This document shows, piece by piece, positions 25,225 to 32,822 of a stretch of DNA of 64,000 nt. The DNA comes from Duganella margarita. Lineage in GTDB: Bacteria; Pseudomonadota; Gammaproteobacteria; Burkholderiales; Burkholderiaceae_D. Each line of letters begins with the position of its first letter. Position 1 is the stretch's first letter. A program made the translations under genes and the position numbers. The stretch is from positions 186,001-250,000 of the forward strand of contig NZ_WWCS01000001.1 of assembly GCF_009857535.1 (NCBI RefSeq). Reading direction: 5' to 3'. The notes under the pieces are model-generated. The model was not told the DNA's origin, did no database searches, and saw only the letters and a list, made by a program, of their open reading frames with translations.

Positions 25225-26004
25225 TCATTGGATAACGATGCGTTGCTGCTCCACCGGGATGCCAATCACAAAGTCGACATGGATCCCGCGTTGGGATGAA
25301 TCGCCGTTCACGCTGCGGATAATTTCCGTCGTGATCAGCAAATACTCGTTGCCGCCGCCGCGCAAGGTGCGCACATACGGCATGAAATACATTTCCTGGC
25401 GCAGGCCGGTGCGGCCGCTGGCGTCGTCCAGCCGCACCTCGGTGCCGGTGAACGGCGGCATGTACGGCGTTTCCGGATCGCCGGCGTCGCGCCAGTAGTC
25501 GAGGCCTTCGCTGCTGCCGAACACCAGTTCCAGATCCAGGCCCAGATCGTCCAGCTGCTGGCGCCACAGCGTGTAGCTGCGGTCGCCGAGGCCGGCGCCG
25601 GCCTGGCCCGTGTAGGCGTCCTGATCGGCCGCCGTCTCCGGAATCACGCGCGCCAGCTGGGTGCAGTACATGATCTCGCTGACCTCGCCGCTGGCGTTCT
25701 GGTAGACCTGCAGGAACTTCTCCTTGTCGTCGCGGTCGCCGGTTTCCAGGTAATAGCGGTACAGCCCGCCAGACTGCTGGAGGCGGATCTGCGACACGGC
25801 CAGGATGCGGGTGTCGTCCGCGTCCGGCAGCGTGATCAGCGAACCATTGGCGACCGCGCGCAGCAGCGGCGACTGCTGGATGCCGACCACGCTGCCGATG
25901 CGCGCGCCGAGCGGGAGATCGCCATCGGTGCGCGGCGCCTGGTTGCCGGCCAGCCTGGCCGCGCCATTGCGCAGATAGTTGTATGCATCGGTCCAGCCCA
26001 TCAT
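25225..26004 (-). CDS. DUF2491 (YjfK-like) protein
   Basis: 259 residues. DUF2491 signature regions include LPLGARIGSVVGI, YRYYLETGDRDDKEKFLQVY and TGTEVRLDDASGRTGLRQEM. No signal peptide. Function unknown. ATG 26004 shares one base with the preceding gene's TGA (TGATG) and follows AAAGGAATT; an ATG at 26001 is also possible. Operon with the upstream secreted protein and the downstream PspA-like protein. Confidence 0.82.
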   Translation of the reverse strand: MMGWTDAYNYLRNGAARLAGNQAPRTDGDLPLGARIGSVVGIQQSPLLRAVANGSLITLPDADDTRILAVSQIRLQQSGGLYRYYLETGDRDDKEKFLQVYQNASGEVSEIMYCTQLARVIPETAADQDAYTGQAGAGLGDRSYTLWRQQLDDLGLDLELVFGSSEGLDYWRDAGDPETPYMPPFTGTEVRLDDASGRTGLRQEMYFMPYVRTLRGGGNEYLLITTEIIRSVNGDSSQRGIHVDFVIGIPVEQQRIVIQ

Positions 26005-26786
26005 CAATTCCTTTCAAACGAATAATTCGGCGCGGCGCGCAGGCGGCGGAACTTGCGTACCGAATACACCGCCGCCCACATCAGCAAACTCAACACGGAC
26101 AACCAGGCAAACCAGCGCAGCACGCTCATGAAGAACGACGGCTGCGGCGCGGCTGCCGGCGCCGGGGCGCCCAGACCCGGCATGCCGGTCACCCTGCCGT
26201 CGCTATCGGTGCCCGCCGTCGTCGCGGTGGACTGCGTTGCCGGCGGGTTGCTGCTGGTGGTCGGGTAGGCCACCGGTTGATGGCTCTGGCTCATCGCCCG
26301 CCCCAGCATGAAGCCCATCACGCCGGCCATCAGGCCATTACCACTGCCGGACGGCTGCTGTTGATAACCCGGCCCCGGCGCCGGGTAGGCCGGCGCGCGG
26401 TACACGGGTGACGGTTGCTGCGGCTGGCGCAAGGTATCGTTCAGCGGCGGCGGCTGGTTATTGGCGGCGGCGCGCCGTTCATCCAGCGTCCTCAGCGCAT
26501 TGGCGCGCGACGCGCTCTGGTCGACATCGCGCGACATGGCCGAGGTATTGCGTTGCGGCTGGGCCGGCGAACCGGCCTGCTGGCCGAAGGCACCCGGACC
26601 GCTCTGGCGGCTGGCGGGCGGCGCTGACGGTCTGCTATGCCTGGCGGCGTTGCTCTTTTGTGAAGAAAATCCACTTTTAAACGAGGACGATGTGCCAGAA
26701 TGAGAAGTTGCGCCGGCATACACGGGCACATTGCCGGCCACGGCCAGGCAAACCGTCAACAGCAGCGCAGAGCGAAATGACTTCAT
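26004..26786 (-). CDS. Exported, C-terminally membrane-anchored protein of the yjfK operon
   Basis: 260 residues. Signal peptide (about 1-24, ending PVYAG), a Ser/Gln/Pro-rich low-complexity region (30-145), a Gly/Met-rich hydrophobic patch (GLMAGVMGFMLGRAMS), and a membrane helix near the C-terminus (WFAWLSVLSLLMWAAVYSV) followed by a basic tail RKFRRLRAAPNYS. No domain recognised. TGATG coupling to the YjfK-like gene implies a linked role. Confidence 0.72.
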   Translation of the reverse strand: MKSFRSALLLTVCLAVAGNVPVYAGATSHSGTSSSFKSGFSSQKSNAARHSRPSAPPASRQSGPGAFGQQAGSPAQPQRNTSAMSRDVDQSASRANALRTLDERRAAANNQPPPLNDTLRQPQQPSPVYRAPAYPAPGPGYQQQPSGSGNGLMAGVMGFMLGRAMSQSHQPVAYPTTSSNPPATQSTATTAGTDSDGRVTGMPGLGAPAPAAAPQPSFFMSVLRWFAWLSVLSLLMWAAVYSVRKFRRLRAAPNYSFERN

Positions 26787-26871
26787 GATGTGTTTTCACA
26801 AAGAGTTGAATGAAAAACAGCATAGCGCCGCGCGTCGGCGGGTGCATCGGTAATAAAAGGCACGCTTCACC

Positions 26872-27354
26872 ATGACACGTAAATACCTGGACATGAATCA
26901 GCACGACGCGCTCTACAAGGTGGCGCGCGCGTATCCCGGCGGCATCGACGCCCTGGCGCAGGCGATGGGGATCTCGGTCAACGTCTTGCGCAACAAGCTG
27001 GCGCCGACGATTGCGTCGCACTATCCGTCGTTTGAGGAGGTGTCGACGGTGGTGGACCTGTGCCACAAGGCGGGCGTGGCGGACGCGCATCTGCCGCTGC
27101 ACGCGCTGCTGGTGCGGCACGGCATGGCAGCGTTTGTGGTGCCGATGCCGGAAGCCATCGGCGAAGACGACCTGTCGCAGACGGTGTGCAAGGTGATGAG
27201 CCAGGTGGGAGCGGTGGCGGAAGCCGTCTCCACCGCGCTGCTGGATGGCAAGGTCACGGCGGCGGAAGCGGATTTGATCGAGCGCGAGTTTCAGGGCGCG
27301 CTGTCGGCGCTGGGCGAGTGGCGCGCCCGCCTGCGCCTCAAAGCCCAACAATAA
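26872..27354 (+). CDS. Phage regulatory CII-family protein, stand-alone
   Basis: 160 residues. The opening YLDMNQHDALYKVARAYPGG, LAQAMGISVNVLRNKLAPT fits the phage CII-like/CP76 family with an N-terminal HTH that selects DNA, and the rest is helical (VMSQVGAVAEAVSTALLDGK). No other phage gene lies nearby, so it looks like a domesticated regulator rather than part of a prophage. A perfect giant palindrome begins 3 bases after its stop. Confidence 0.8.
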   Translation: MTRKYLDMNQHDALYKVARAYPGGIDALAQAMGISVNVLRNKLAPTIASHYPSFEEVSTVVDLCHKAGVADAHLPLHALLVRHGMAAFVVPMPEAIGEDDLSQTVCKVMSQVGAVAEAVSTALLDGKVTAAEADLIEREFQGALSALGEWRARLRLKAQQ

Positions 27355-27356
27355 TC

Positions 27357-27442
27357 CGGGGTCAGGTCTCACATTTCTACACGGCCCCAACCGTAGCGGT
27401 TGCTACGGTTGGGGCCGTGTAGAAATGTGAGACCTGACCCCG
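27357..27442. repeat. Perfect palindrome, two 41-bp arms with a 4-base loop
   Basis: The left arm at 27357-27397 (starting CGGGGTCAGGTCTCACATTT) is exactly complementary to the right arm at 27402-27442; the loop is GGTT. The outer bases share GGGGTCAG with the palindrome at 15915-15944. It is followed by a tandem duplication of CGTAGTTTAC (27441-27460), whose second copy supplies the stop codon region of the FecR gene. It separates two convergent genes and would form a very stable hairpin in either transcript. Confidence 0.95.
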
Positions 27443-27456
27443 TAGTTTACCGTAGT

Positions 27457-29382
27457 TTACTGGCGGTTGTCGCGGCGGTCGCGGTTTGGGTCTTTTTTCT
27501 CGTCGCGCGGTTTTTCGGCTTCGCGGCGTGGTTCGGCGCGCTGAGGTTGTTGTTGCGGTTGCTGCTGCTGTGGCGGCGGCGTGAACTGGCGTGGCGGCTG
27601 CTGCGCCGGTTGTGGCTGCTGCGGTTGCACTTGCGGTTGCTGCACCGGCTGCGCCTGCTGAGGCGGACGCTGCTGCTCATCACGCGGACGGAAACGGCGT
27701 CCATTGTCATCGCCCCCCCGGTCCGTGCGGTCGCGCGGCTGTTGCCACTGCGGCTGTTGCGGCTGTTGCGGCTGCTGAGGTTGTTGTGGCTGTTGCGGCG
27801 ACACCTGCGCCGGCTGCGGCATCGTCGGCGCCTGCCAGCGCGGCGGCTGTCCCGGCTGCTGACCAGGTTGACCTGGCTGCACAGGCTGATTAAACCTGGG
27901 CCGCAATTCAATCCGCACATCATTCGGATTAATCGTCTGCGCCGGCGCATCCGGATGACCGAACTGATTCGGCGCCAGCGTGCTGAGCTGCCCGCGCGGC
28001 TGTTGCGGCGGCACCGGTACCGGCTGCGATGGCGCCGTCAGCACCCGTCCCGGCCGGTCATTGCGGCCGTCGTTACGTCCGTCATTGCGGTCAAACCGGT
28101 CCGGTATGCCATCATGATCGCGGTCACCGCCGCCACGGTTGGTGGTCAGCGTGCGCCCCGGCGGCTGCGGCGGCGCCACTGGCGACACATTGTTGACGAA
28201 ACTCGCTGGCGGAATCACCTGCGCGCCCCGGTTCACCACCACATTGCGGCGGCCTTCAAACTGATCGCGCGGCAGCACCGTCAGGCCATCGCGACGGCCA
28301 TTCCAGTCATTGCGCGGCGTGAACGGCTTGCCGTTGTGCGTCCACGTCACGCGGCGGTCGTAATCCGCCGACACCCGGTAGCCCGGCACAAACCGGTCGC
28401 GCGGCGACAGCGGATACCAGCCCAGTCCCGGCCCCGGACGCGGTCCGCCACCATTGCCGCCAACCCAGCCGACCAGCGCCGGCGCCCACACCGGCCGCCC
28501 GGCAGGACGGCCCGGCGCCCACGACCAGCGGCGCCCCACCATCACCCAGCGCCCATAGTGCGACGGCGCATAGCCCCACGGCGCGTTGTCGACCCAGGTC
28601 CAGCCCCACGGCGCCAGCCAGATCCAGCGACCGTCGCGGTACGGCGCCCAGTCCAGCGCCACATTGCGCGGCGTCCACAACGGGCCGTATTCGGGATTGT
28701 CGATCCAGGTGCCGTTGCGGTCCAGCTCTTCGTAGCCGGTCATGCCGCTGGAAACGAAACGGGTAGTGGTACTGTTGTCGTAGCGGTCGCGGTCCTCGGC
28801 CCAGATGTCGAAACCGTCGCGCCGCGCCACGCTGGTGCGCACGTCTTCGCCGGTCACGTCCACATGACGGCCGTTGCTGACCACCACCGACGAACCGGCG
28901 CCGTCCACGCGCGCGCTGCCGGCCAGCAGGCTGACCTGGCTGGTATCTGGCTGGCGGTCGACGTCGACCCGCAGAATGCCCTGCTCCAGCAGGGTGATGC
29001 GGGCTTGCGGTGTGGTCAGTTCAAAGTCGCGCAGCAGATCCGGATTGCGCACGCGGATGCTGACGCTGCCGTAGTTCAGGCGCAGGCGCAGCAGGTCGTC
29101 GTCCATGGCCGTGATTTCCAGGTCGGAATCGCCATCCACCCGCACGGCGGTCGAGCCGACGCGGAATTCGGTGCGGGCACCGTTGGCCGTGTTGATGTGG
29201 TTGGCTGCCGTCACCGGCCAATTCAGCGCGGCGCCGACCGGATCGCCATCCCCCACCAGCGTCACTTGCCCTTCGACGCTGGAGATGCGGCCGACGATCG
29301 CGGGCGGGTCTTCGGCCTGGGCCAACGCGGAAAAGCCGGCCATTGCGGCCAGCACGACGGTGTGGATAATCTTGCGGCTCAT
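27457..29382 (-). CDS. FecR-domain / DUF6600 exported protein with Gln/Pro-rich tail
   Basis: 641 residues from ATG 29382 (AGGAGACGCTGCC before it). Signal peptide about 1-23, FecR-like domain (RISSVEGQVTLVGDG, LRLRLNYGSVSIRVRN, about 30-200), a Trp/Tyr-rich region (WAPYRDGRWIWLAPWGWTWV, YAPSHYGRWVMVGRRWSWAP) typical of DUF6600, and a long tail of Pro-Gln-Gln repeats and Arg/Asp stretches. Unlike FecR of siderophore systems it has no membrane helix and no adjacent FecI-type sigma factor. Role unknown, probably envelope surface. Confidence 0.85.
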   Translation of the reverse strand: MSRKIIHTVVLAAMAGFSALAQAEDPPAIVGRISSVEGQVTLVGDGDPVGAALNWPVTAANHINTANGARTEFRVGSTAVRVDGDSDLEITAMDDDLLRLRLNYGSVSIRVRNPDLLRDFELTTPQARITLLEQGILRVDVDRQPDTSQVSLLAGSARVDGAGSSVVVSNGRHVDVTGEDVRTSVARRDGFDIWAEDRDRYDNSTTTRFVSSGMTGYEELDRNGTWIDNPEYGPLWTPRNVALDWAPYRDGRWIWLAPWGWTWVDNAPWGYAPSHYGRWVMVGRRWSWAPGRPAGRPVWAPALVGWVGGNGGGPRPGPGLGWYPLSPRDRFVPGYRVSADYDRRVTWTHNGKPFTPRNDWNGRRDGLTVLPRDQFEGRRNVVVNRGAQVIPPASFVNNVSPVAPPQPPGRTLTTNRGGGDRDHDGIPDRFDRNDGRNDGRNDRPGRVLTAPSQPVPVPPQQPRGQLSTLAPNQFGHPDAPAQTINPNDVRIELRPRFNQPVQPGQPGQQPGQPPRWQAPTMPQPAQVSPQQPQQPQQPQQPQQPQWQQPRDRTDRGGDDNGRRFRPRDEQQRPPQQAQPVQQPQVQPQQPQPAQQPPRQFTPPPQQQQPQQQPQRAEPRREAEKPRDEKKDPNRDRRDNRQ

Positions 29383-29464
29383 GGCAGCGTCTCCTGTGGG
29401 TAATGCCTGAATAACGCCGCACGGTCCGATCCGACGACAGCGGTTACAAATACTTGCAAAATTT

Positions 29465-30103
29465 CTAAGTTGCGGCGCTGCCACGCTTGACGAAGAACAG
29501 TGCCGCGCCGACCGCCATCAACAGGCCGCCGAATACCCGGTTCTGCTTCTTGACGGCACGGGCGTCGCGGAAAAAGCGCTGCATCGAAGAAGCCAGGAAA
29601 GCGTAGCTGTGCATCACCACCAGGTCGATGCAGCACATGGTCACAGCCAGGATCAGCAGTTGCGGCAGCAGCGGCGCCTTGTCGGTAATGAACTGCGGCA
29701 GCACCGCCACCATGAAGATGATGCCTTTCGGATTGGTGGCGTTGGTCAGGAAACCGGTCAGGAAGCGCTTTTTGACGGTTGGCACCACCACCGCCGCCTG
29801 CTGCTGTTCGCTGATGTGGACCTTGGCGCGCCACTGGCTCAGGCCGAGGTAGATCAGGTACAGCGCCCCCACCGTCTTGACGATGTTGAACGCCACTTCC
29901 GACGCCATCAGCAGCGAACCGACGCCGGCGCCGGCGATGAAGAACACCAGCAGCAAGCCGGTCTGCAAGCCGAGGATGGTGGCGCTGGCACGCCGCACGC
30001 CATACGACAGGCCGTGCGACATCGACAACACCGCGCCCGAGCCCGGCGACACGGCAATAATGCAGGCGGCAACAAAGAAGGTAATCCAGGTGGCGAAGCT
30101 CAT
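29465..30103 (-). CDS. LysE/RhtB-family exporter
   Basis: 212 residues with six predicted membrane helices. N-terminal signature ITFFVAACIIAVSPGSGAVL, then SYGVRRASATILGLQTGLLL and the second-half motif FLTNATNPKGIIFMVAVLPQ define the LysE translocator family. Such proteins export amino acids, often homoserine/threonine or lysine; the substrate cannot be read from the sequence. Single gene, minus strand. Confidence 0.92.
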   Translation of the reverse strand: MSFATWITFFVAACIIAVSPGSGAVLSMSHGLSYGVRRASATILGLQTGLLLVFFIAGAGVGSLLMASEVAFNIVKTVGALYLIYLGLSQWRAKVHISEQQQAAVVVPTVKKRFLTGFLTNATNPKGIIFMVAVLPQFITDKAPLLPQLLILAVTMCCIDLVVMHSYAFLASSMQRFFRDARAVKKQNRVFGGLLMAVGAALFFVKRGSAAT

Positions 30104-30211
30104 GGCGATTCCGTTTAATTATTTAACTTAAGCAATCATCATTGTAGCGGTATCGTGGCGCGGCTTGCTTGGGTTAATATTGCCTGTCAAACCATACAAG
30201 GAGTACCCCCG

Positions 30212-31147
30212 ATGGCCGGTTCCAGCCTGTTAGCCCTGATCGACGATATCGCCTCCATCCTCGACGACGTCGCCCTGATGAGCAAGGTGGCGGCCAAAAA
30301 AACCGCCGGCGTGCTGGGCGACGACCTGGCGCTGAACGCCCAGCAGGTGTCCGGCGTGCGCGCCGAGCGCGAATTGCCGGTGGTGTGGGCAGTCGGCGTC
30401 GGCTCGCTGAAGAACAAGGCCATCCTGGTGCCGGCGGCGCTGGCGATCAGCGCGTTTGCGCCGTGGGCCATCACGCCGCTGCTGATGGTGGGCGGCCTGT
30501 ACCTGTGCTTTGAAGGCTTCGAGAAAATCGCCCACAGCCTGTTCCACAGCGGCGACGACGAACACAAGGCCGAGCTGCGCGAGGCGCTGGCCAATCCCGA
30601 TGTGGATCTGGTGGCGCTGGAAAAGGAAAAGATCAAAGGCGCGGTGCGCACTGACTTCATCCTGTCGGCGGAAATCATCGTCATCGCGCTGGGCACGGTG
30701 GCGACGGCGCCGTTCCTGCAACAGGTGACGGTGGTGGTCGGCATCGCGCTGGTGATGACAGTCGGCGTGTACGGCCTAGTGGCCGCCATCGTCAAGATGG
30801 ACGACGCCGGCCTGTACCTGAGCCAGAGCGGCGGCGCGGCGGTGCGCGCGCTGGGCCGCGTACTGCTGTCGGCGGCGCCGGTGCTGATGAAATTGCTGGG
30901 CATCGTCGGCACCGTGGCCATGTTCATGGTCGGCGGCGGCATCCTGACCCACGGCCTGCCGTTCGCCCACGACCTCATCCACCACGCCACCGAAGCCGTG
31001 GCCACCACCCCGGCGGTCGGCGGGCTGCTGGCCGTGATCGTCCCGAGCCTGCTGGACGCCGTCGCCGGCCTGATCGCCGGTGGCATTGCCCTGGTCGTGG
31101 TGTCGGCTGTCGGTCAAATCATCCGTCTAGTCAAAAAGGAATCCTGA
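30212..31147 (+). CDS. DUF808 (YedI) family membrane protein
   Basis: 311 residues. Starts [40 protein letters not shown], the fixed N-terminus of DUF808/YedI. Several membrane helices are visible ([59 protein letters not shown] and more). Function unknown. ATG 30212 follows AAGGAG; the next gene begins an AT-richer segment. Confidence 0.92.
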   Translation: MAGSSLLALIDDIASILDDVALMSKVAAKKTAGVLGDDLALNAQQVSGVRAERELPVVWAVGVGSLKNKAILVPAALAISAFAPWAITPLLMVGGLYLCFEGFEKIAHSLFHSGDDEHKAELREALANPDVDLVALEKEKIKGAVRTDFILSAEIIVIALGTVATAPFLQQVTVVVGIALVMTVGVYGLVAAIVKMDDAGLYLSQSGGAAVRALGRVLLSAAPVLMKLLGIVGTVAMFMVGGGILTHGLPFAHDLIHHATEAVATTPAVGGLLAVIVPSLLDAVAGLIAGGIALVVVSAVGQIIRLVKKES

Positions 31148-31181
31148 CAACCTTGAAAACTCGGACGTATCAACGATAATG

Positions 31182-31199
31182 TGTTCAGTTTATTGAACA
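31182..31199. promoter_or_regulatory. Operator-like inverted repeat upstream of the HTH gene
   Basis: TGTTCA-GTTTAT-TGAACA, a dyad with 6-base arms, lies 18 bases before the HTH start codon in an AT-rich promoter region, and is the likely autoregulatory site of the encoded HTH protein. Confidence 0.6.
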
Positions 31200-31217
31200 T
31201 TTTTAGGGCTTGATATC

Positions 31218-31697
31218 ATGCAACTTCGCGAAGTAGGCATGCACGTCCGTGGCAAACGGAAAGAGTTCGGGATCAGTCAAGCCCAGCTAGCAAAGTTGGC
31301 TGGGCTATCACGCACCACCGTCAATCAACTGGAAAGTGGCGTTCTTGAGGATTTAGGGTATGTAAAGCTAAACCAGCTACTAGGCATTCTCGGTCTGAGC
31401 TTTGACGCCAAAGAAAGATTGACGAAGTCGCCTGCGCTCAAAATGGCGGCACAAACTGCCAGCACGAGCTACAAGAAGATTCTCACTTCCGATGTGCTGA
31501 AGCATATTTTGCAGTCAGGTGTGGTTCCGGACGAGTTCAAACCCCATGTCATAGCGCTATTGGACGAAACACCTGTGCAGTTAGTGGTCGGTGCTATTCA
31601 CGAAGCTTCAATCCAAACACAAACGCCGACCAAGACAGTCATGAAGCACGTCTCCGCAATTGCGAAGGCTCTTCACACACATAGAACTGTCTGGTAA
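31218..31697 (+). CDS. XRE-type HTH protein, likely antitoxin/regulator of an AbiEii-like pair
   Basis: 159 residues. An HTH_3 domain at about 1-60 (GKRKEFGISQAQLAKLAGLS, RTTVNQLESGVLEDLGYVKL) is followed by a helical region with no known domain (about 75-159). Its TAA shares a base with the ATG of the nucleotidyltransferase gene, which is typical of toxin-antitoxin pairs. The region is poorer in G+C than its flanks (26 of 60 bases at 31681-31740, against 44 of 60 at 30781-30840), suggesting acquisition. Confidence 0.85.
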   Translation: MQLREVGMHVRGKRKEFGISQAQLAKLAGLSRTTVNQLESGVLEDLGYVKLNQLLGILGLSFDAKERLTKSPALKMAAQTASTSYKKILTSDVLKHILQSGVVPDEFKPHVIALLDETPVQLVVGAIHEASIQTQTPTKTVMKHVSAIAKALHTHRTVW

Positions 31698-32410
31698 TGA
31701 CAAACGAAAAGACCTGGGAAGGCCTCTTTCAAAACGCCATGCGCTTGGTGGATGAAATCCAAGCTCGCGGTACAAGACACCTCTACTGGACCTTCGGTGG
31801 CGGGACAGCGCTGATGCGCAAATATCACCACCGTCTTAGCAAAGACATCGATATTTTCGTACCCGATCCCCAGGCACTCAACCATGTGAACCCTCGCCTG
31901 AGTCAGGTCGCAGAGGATATGGCCGTTCACTATGAAGAAGCAAACGACTTCATTAAACTATTCCTGCCCGAGGGTGAGATTGATTTCGTCGCGTCGCCGA
32001 ATTTGACCGAGAACCCTTACGTCGACGAGGAAATATTCGGTCGCAAAGTACATGTCGAGACCGGAGCTGAAATTGTTGCAAAAAAATTCTTCCATCGTGG
32101 TAATCGTCTACTCGCTCGTGACCTGTTCGATTTTGCCTTGGTGGCTGAAAAGGAGCCGGATGACCTGTTAAATGCCAGCAAATTCCTTGTCCGTTACATA
32201 ACTCCAATCAAGAAAGCGCTCGCTGGCGATCTCACCCACCTCCGATTGCAATTCGACGCGATAGAAACACTCTCTTACCACCCAACTTTTGAGCAAGTCT
32301 GCGACATCGTCAAACAAAAACTGGACGCTGCGGCCCTGCACGTCAACGGAGGGACTGCCTCGGCGGTGGCCGCCAGCAAGATCCTGCGTCCGGTCAAAAA
32401 GCACCCCTAA
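31697..32410 (+). CDS. AbiEii/AbiGii-type nucleotidyltransferase (toxin-like)
   Basis: 237 residues. The nucleotidyltransferase core is visible as FGGGTALMRKYHHRLSKDID, IFV, that is GG-x-ALxxxxxxR-SxDID with the paired catalytic Asp residues, then DFVASPNLT as the third acidic strand. AbiEii proteins block phage or growth by adding nucleotides to tRNA when not restrained by a DNA-binding partner; here the partner would be the upstream XRE protein instead of AbiEi. Active residues look intact. Confidence 0.85.
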   Translation: MTNEKTWEGLFQNAMRLVDEIQARGTRHLYWTFGGGTALMRKYHHRLSKDIDIFVPDPQALNHVNPRLSQVAEDMAVHYEEANDFIKLFLPEGEIDFVASPNLTENPYVDEEIFGRKVHVETGAEIVAKKFFHRGNRLLARDLFDFALVAEKEPDDLLNASKFLVRYITPIKKALAGDLTHLRLQFDAIETLSYHPTFEQVCDIVKQKLDAAALHVNGGTASAVAASKILRPVKKHP

Positions 32411-32476
32411 GTCTTCTGCTCTGATACGGAAGCGAGCGCCAGCCGGCCTCGCTTTCCCTATCGACAAGGAGCACGC

Positions 32477-32680
32477 ATGACTACCCCTTCCAGCGCCTTC
32501 ATCGGCGCATCGTGGCTGGCCCTGATCGCCGGCGCCCTGACCTATATGGCCGGCCTATGGAACGCCCAGCTGGCCCTGAGCGAGAAGGGTTTTTACGGCA
32601 TGGCCTTCTTGATCAGCTTGTTCGCGGCGGTCACCGTCCAGAAGAACGTGCGCGACCTGGCGTCCATCCCTAACCGCTGA
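32477..32680 (+). CDS. YiaA/YiaB-family inner-membrane protein
   Basis: 67 residues with two membrane helices (FIGASWLALIAGALTYMAGL and GFYGMAFLISLFAAVTVQKN) and the short basic exit loop VRDL typical of YiaA/YiaB two-helix proteins. ATG 32477 follows AAGGAG. Function unknown. Lies between the HTH/nucleotidyltransferase pair and the FNR-box promoter of the chemoreceptor. Confidence 0.85.
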   Translation: MTTPSSAFIGASWLALIAGALTYMAGLWNAQLALSEKGFYGMAFLISLFAAVTVQKNVRDLASIPNR

Positions 32681-32733
32681 CCAGTCCGGCTCTCTCCCCG
32701 GCGGGATCAGTACACGCTCCAATCCGGGGAAAT

Positions 32734-32747
32734 TTGATCTAAATCAA
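32734..32747. promoter_or_regulatory. Perfect FNR box upstream of the chemoreceptor-hemN-cco unit
   Basis: TTGAT-CTAA-ATCAA matches the FNR/ANR consensus exactly in both half sites. It is centred 82 bases before the ATG at 32823. If used as a class II activator site, transcription would start near 32782. The fnr gene itself lies at 44461-45219. Confidence 0.85.
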
Positions 32748-32822
32748 TAAATTCGACGGGTGGACTACGTAAACTGATCATATTCATTGCGATAAAGCAA
32801 TAAAACACCGGCGGAGAGAGCT

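Noticed and set aside
26872..27354. Prophage boundary at the CII-like gene
   Set aside because: No integrase, capsid, terminase, lysis gene or att-like repeat occurs around it.
27591..27893. Simple-sequence tract as a CRISPR-like array
   Set aside because: The repeats encode Pro-Gln-Gln units in the FecR protein tail; they are short, codon-phased and without spacers.
27400..29403. A 667-codon plus-strand frame opposite the FecR/DUF6600 gene
   Set aside because: It begins inside the palindrome and is Arg/Leu/Ala-rich with no domain; it is a by-product of the Pro-Gln repeats on the other strand.
31148..32476. Integrated mobile element around the HTH/nucleotidyltransferase pair
   Set aside because: The segment is AT-richer, but I see no integrase, transposase, terminal inverted repeats or tRNA target; only acquisition of the two genes is supported.
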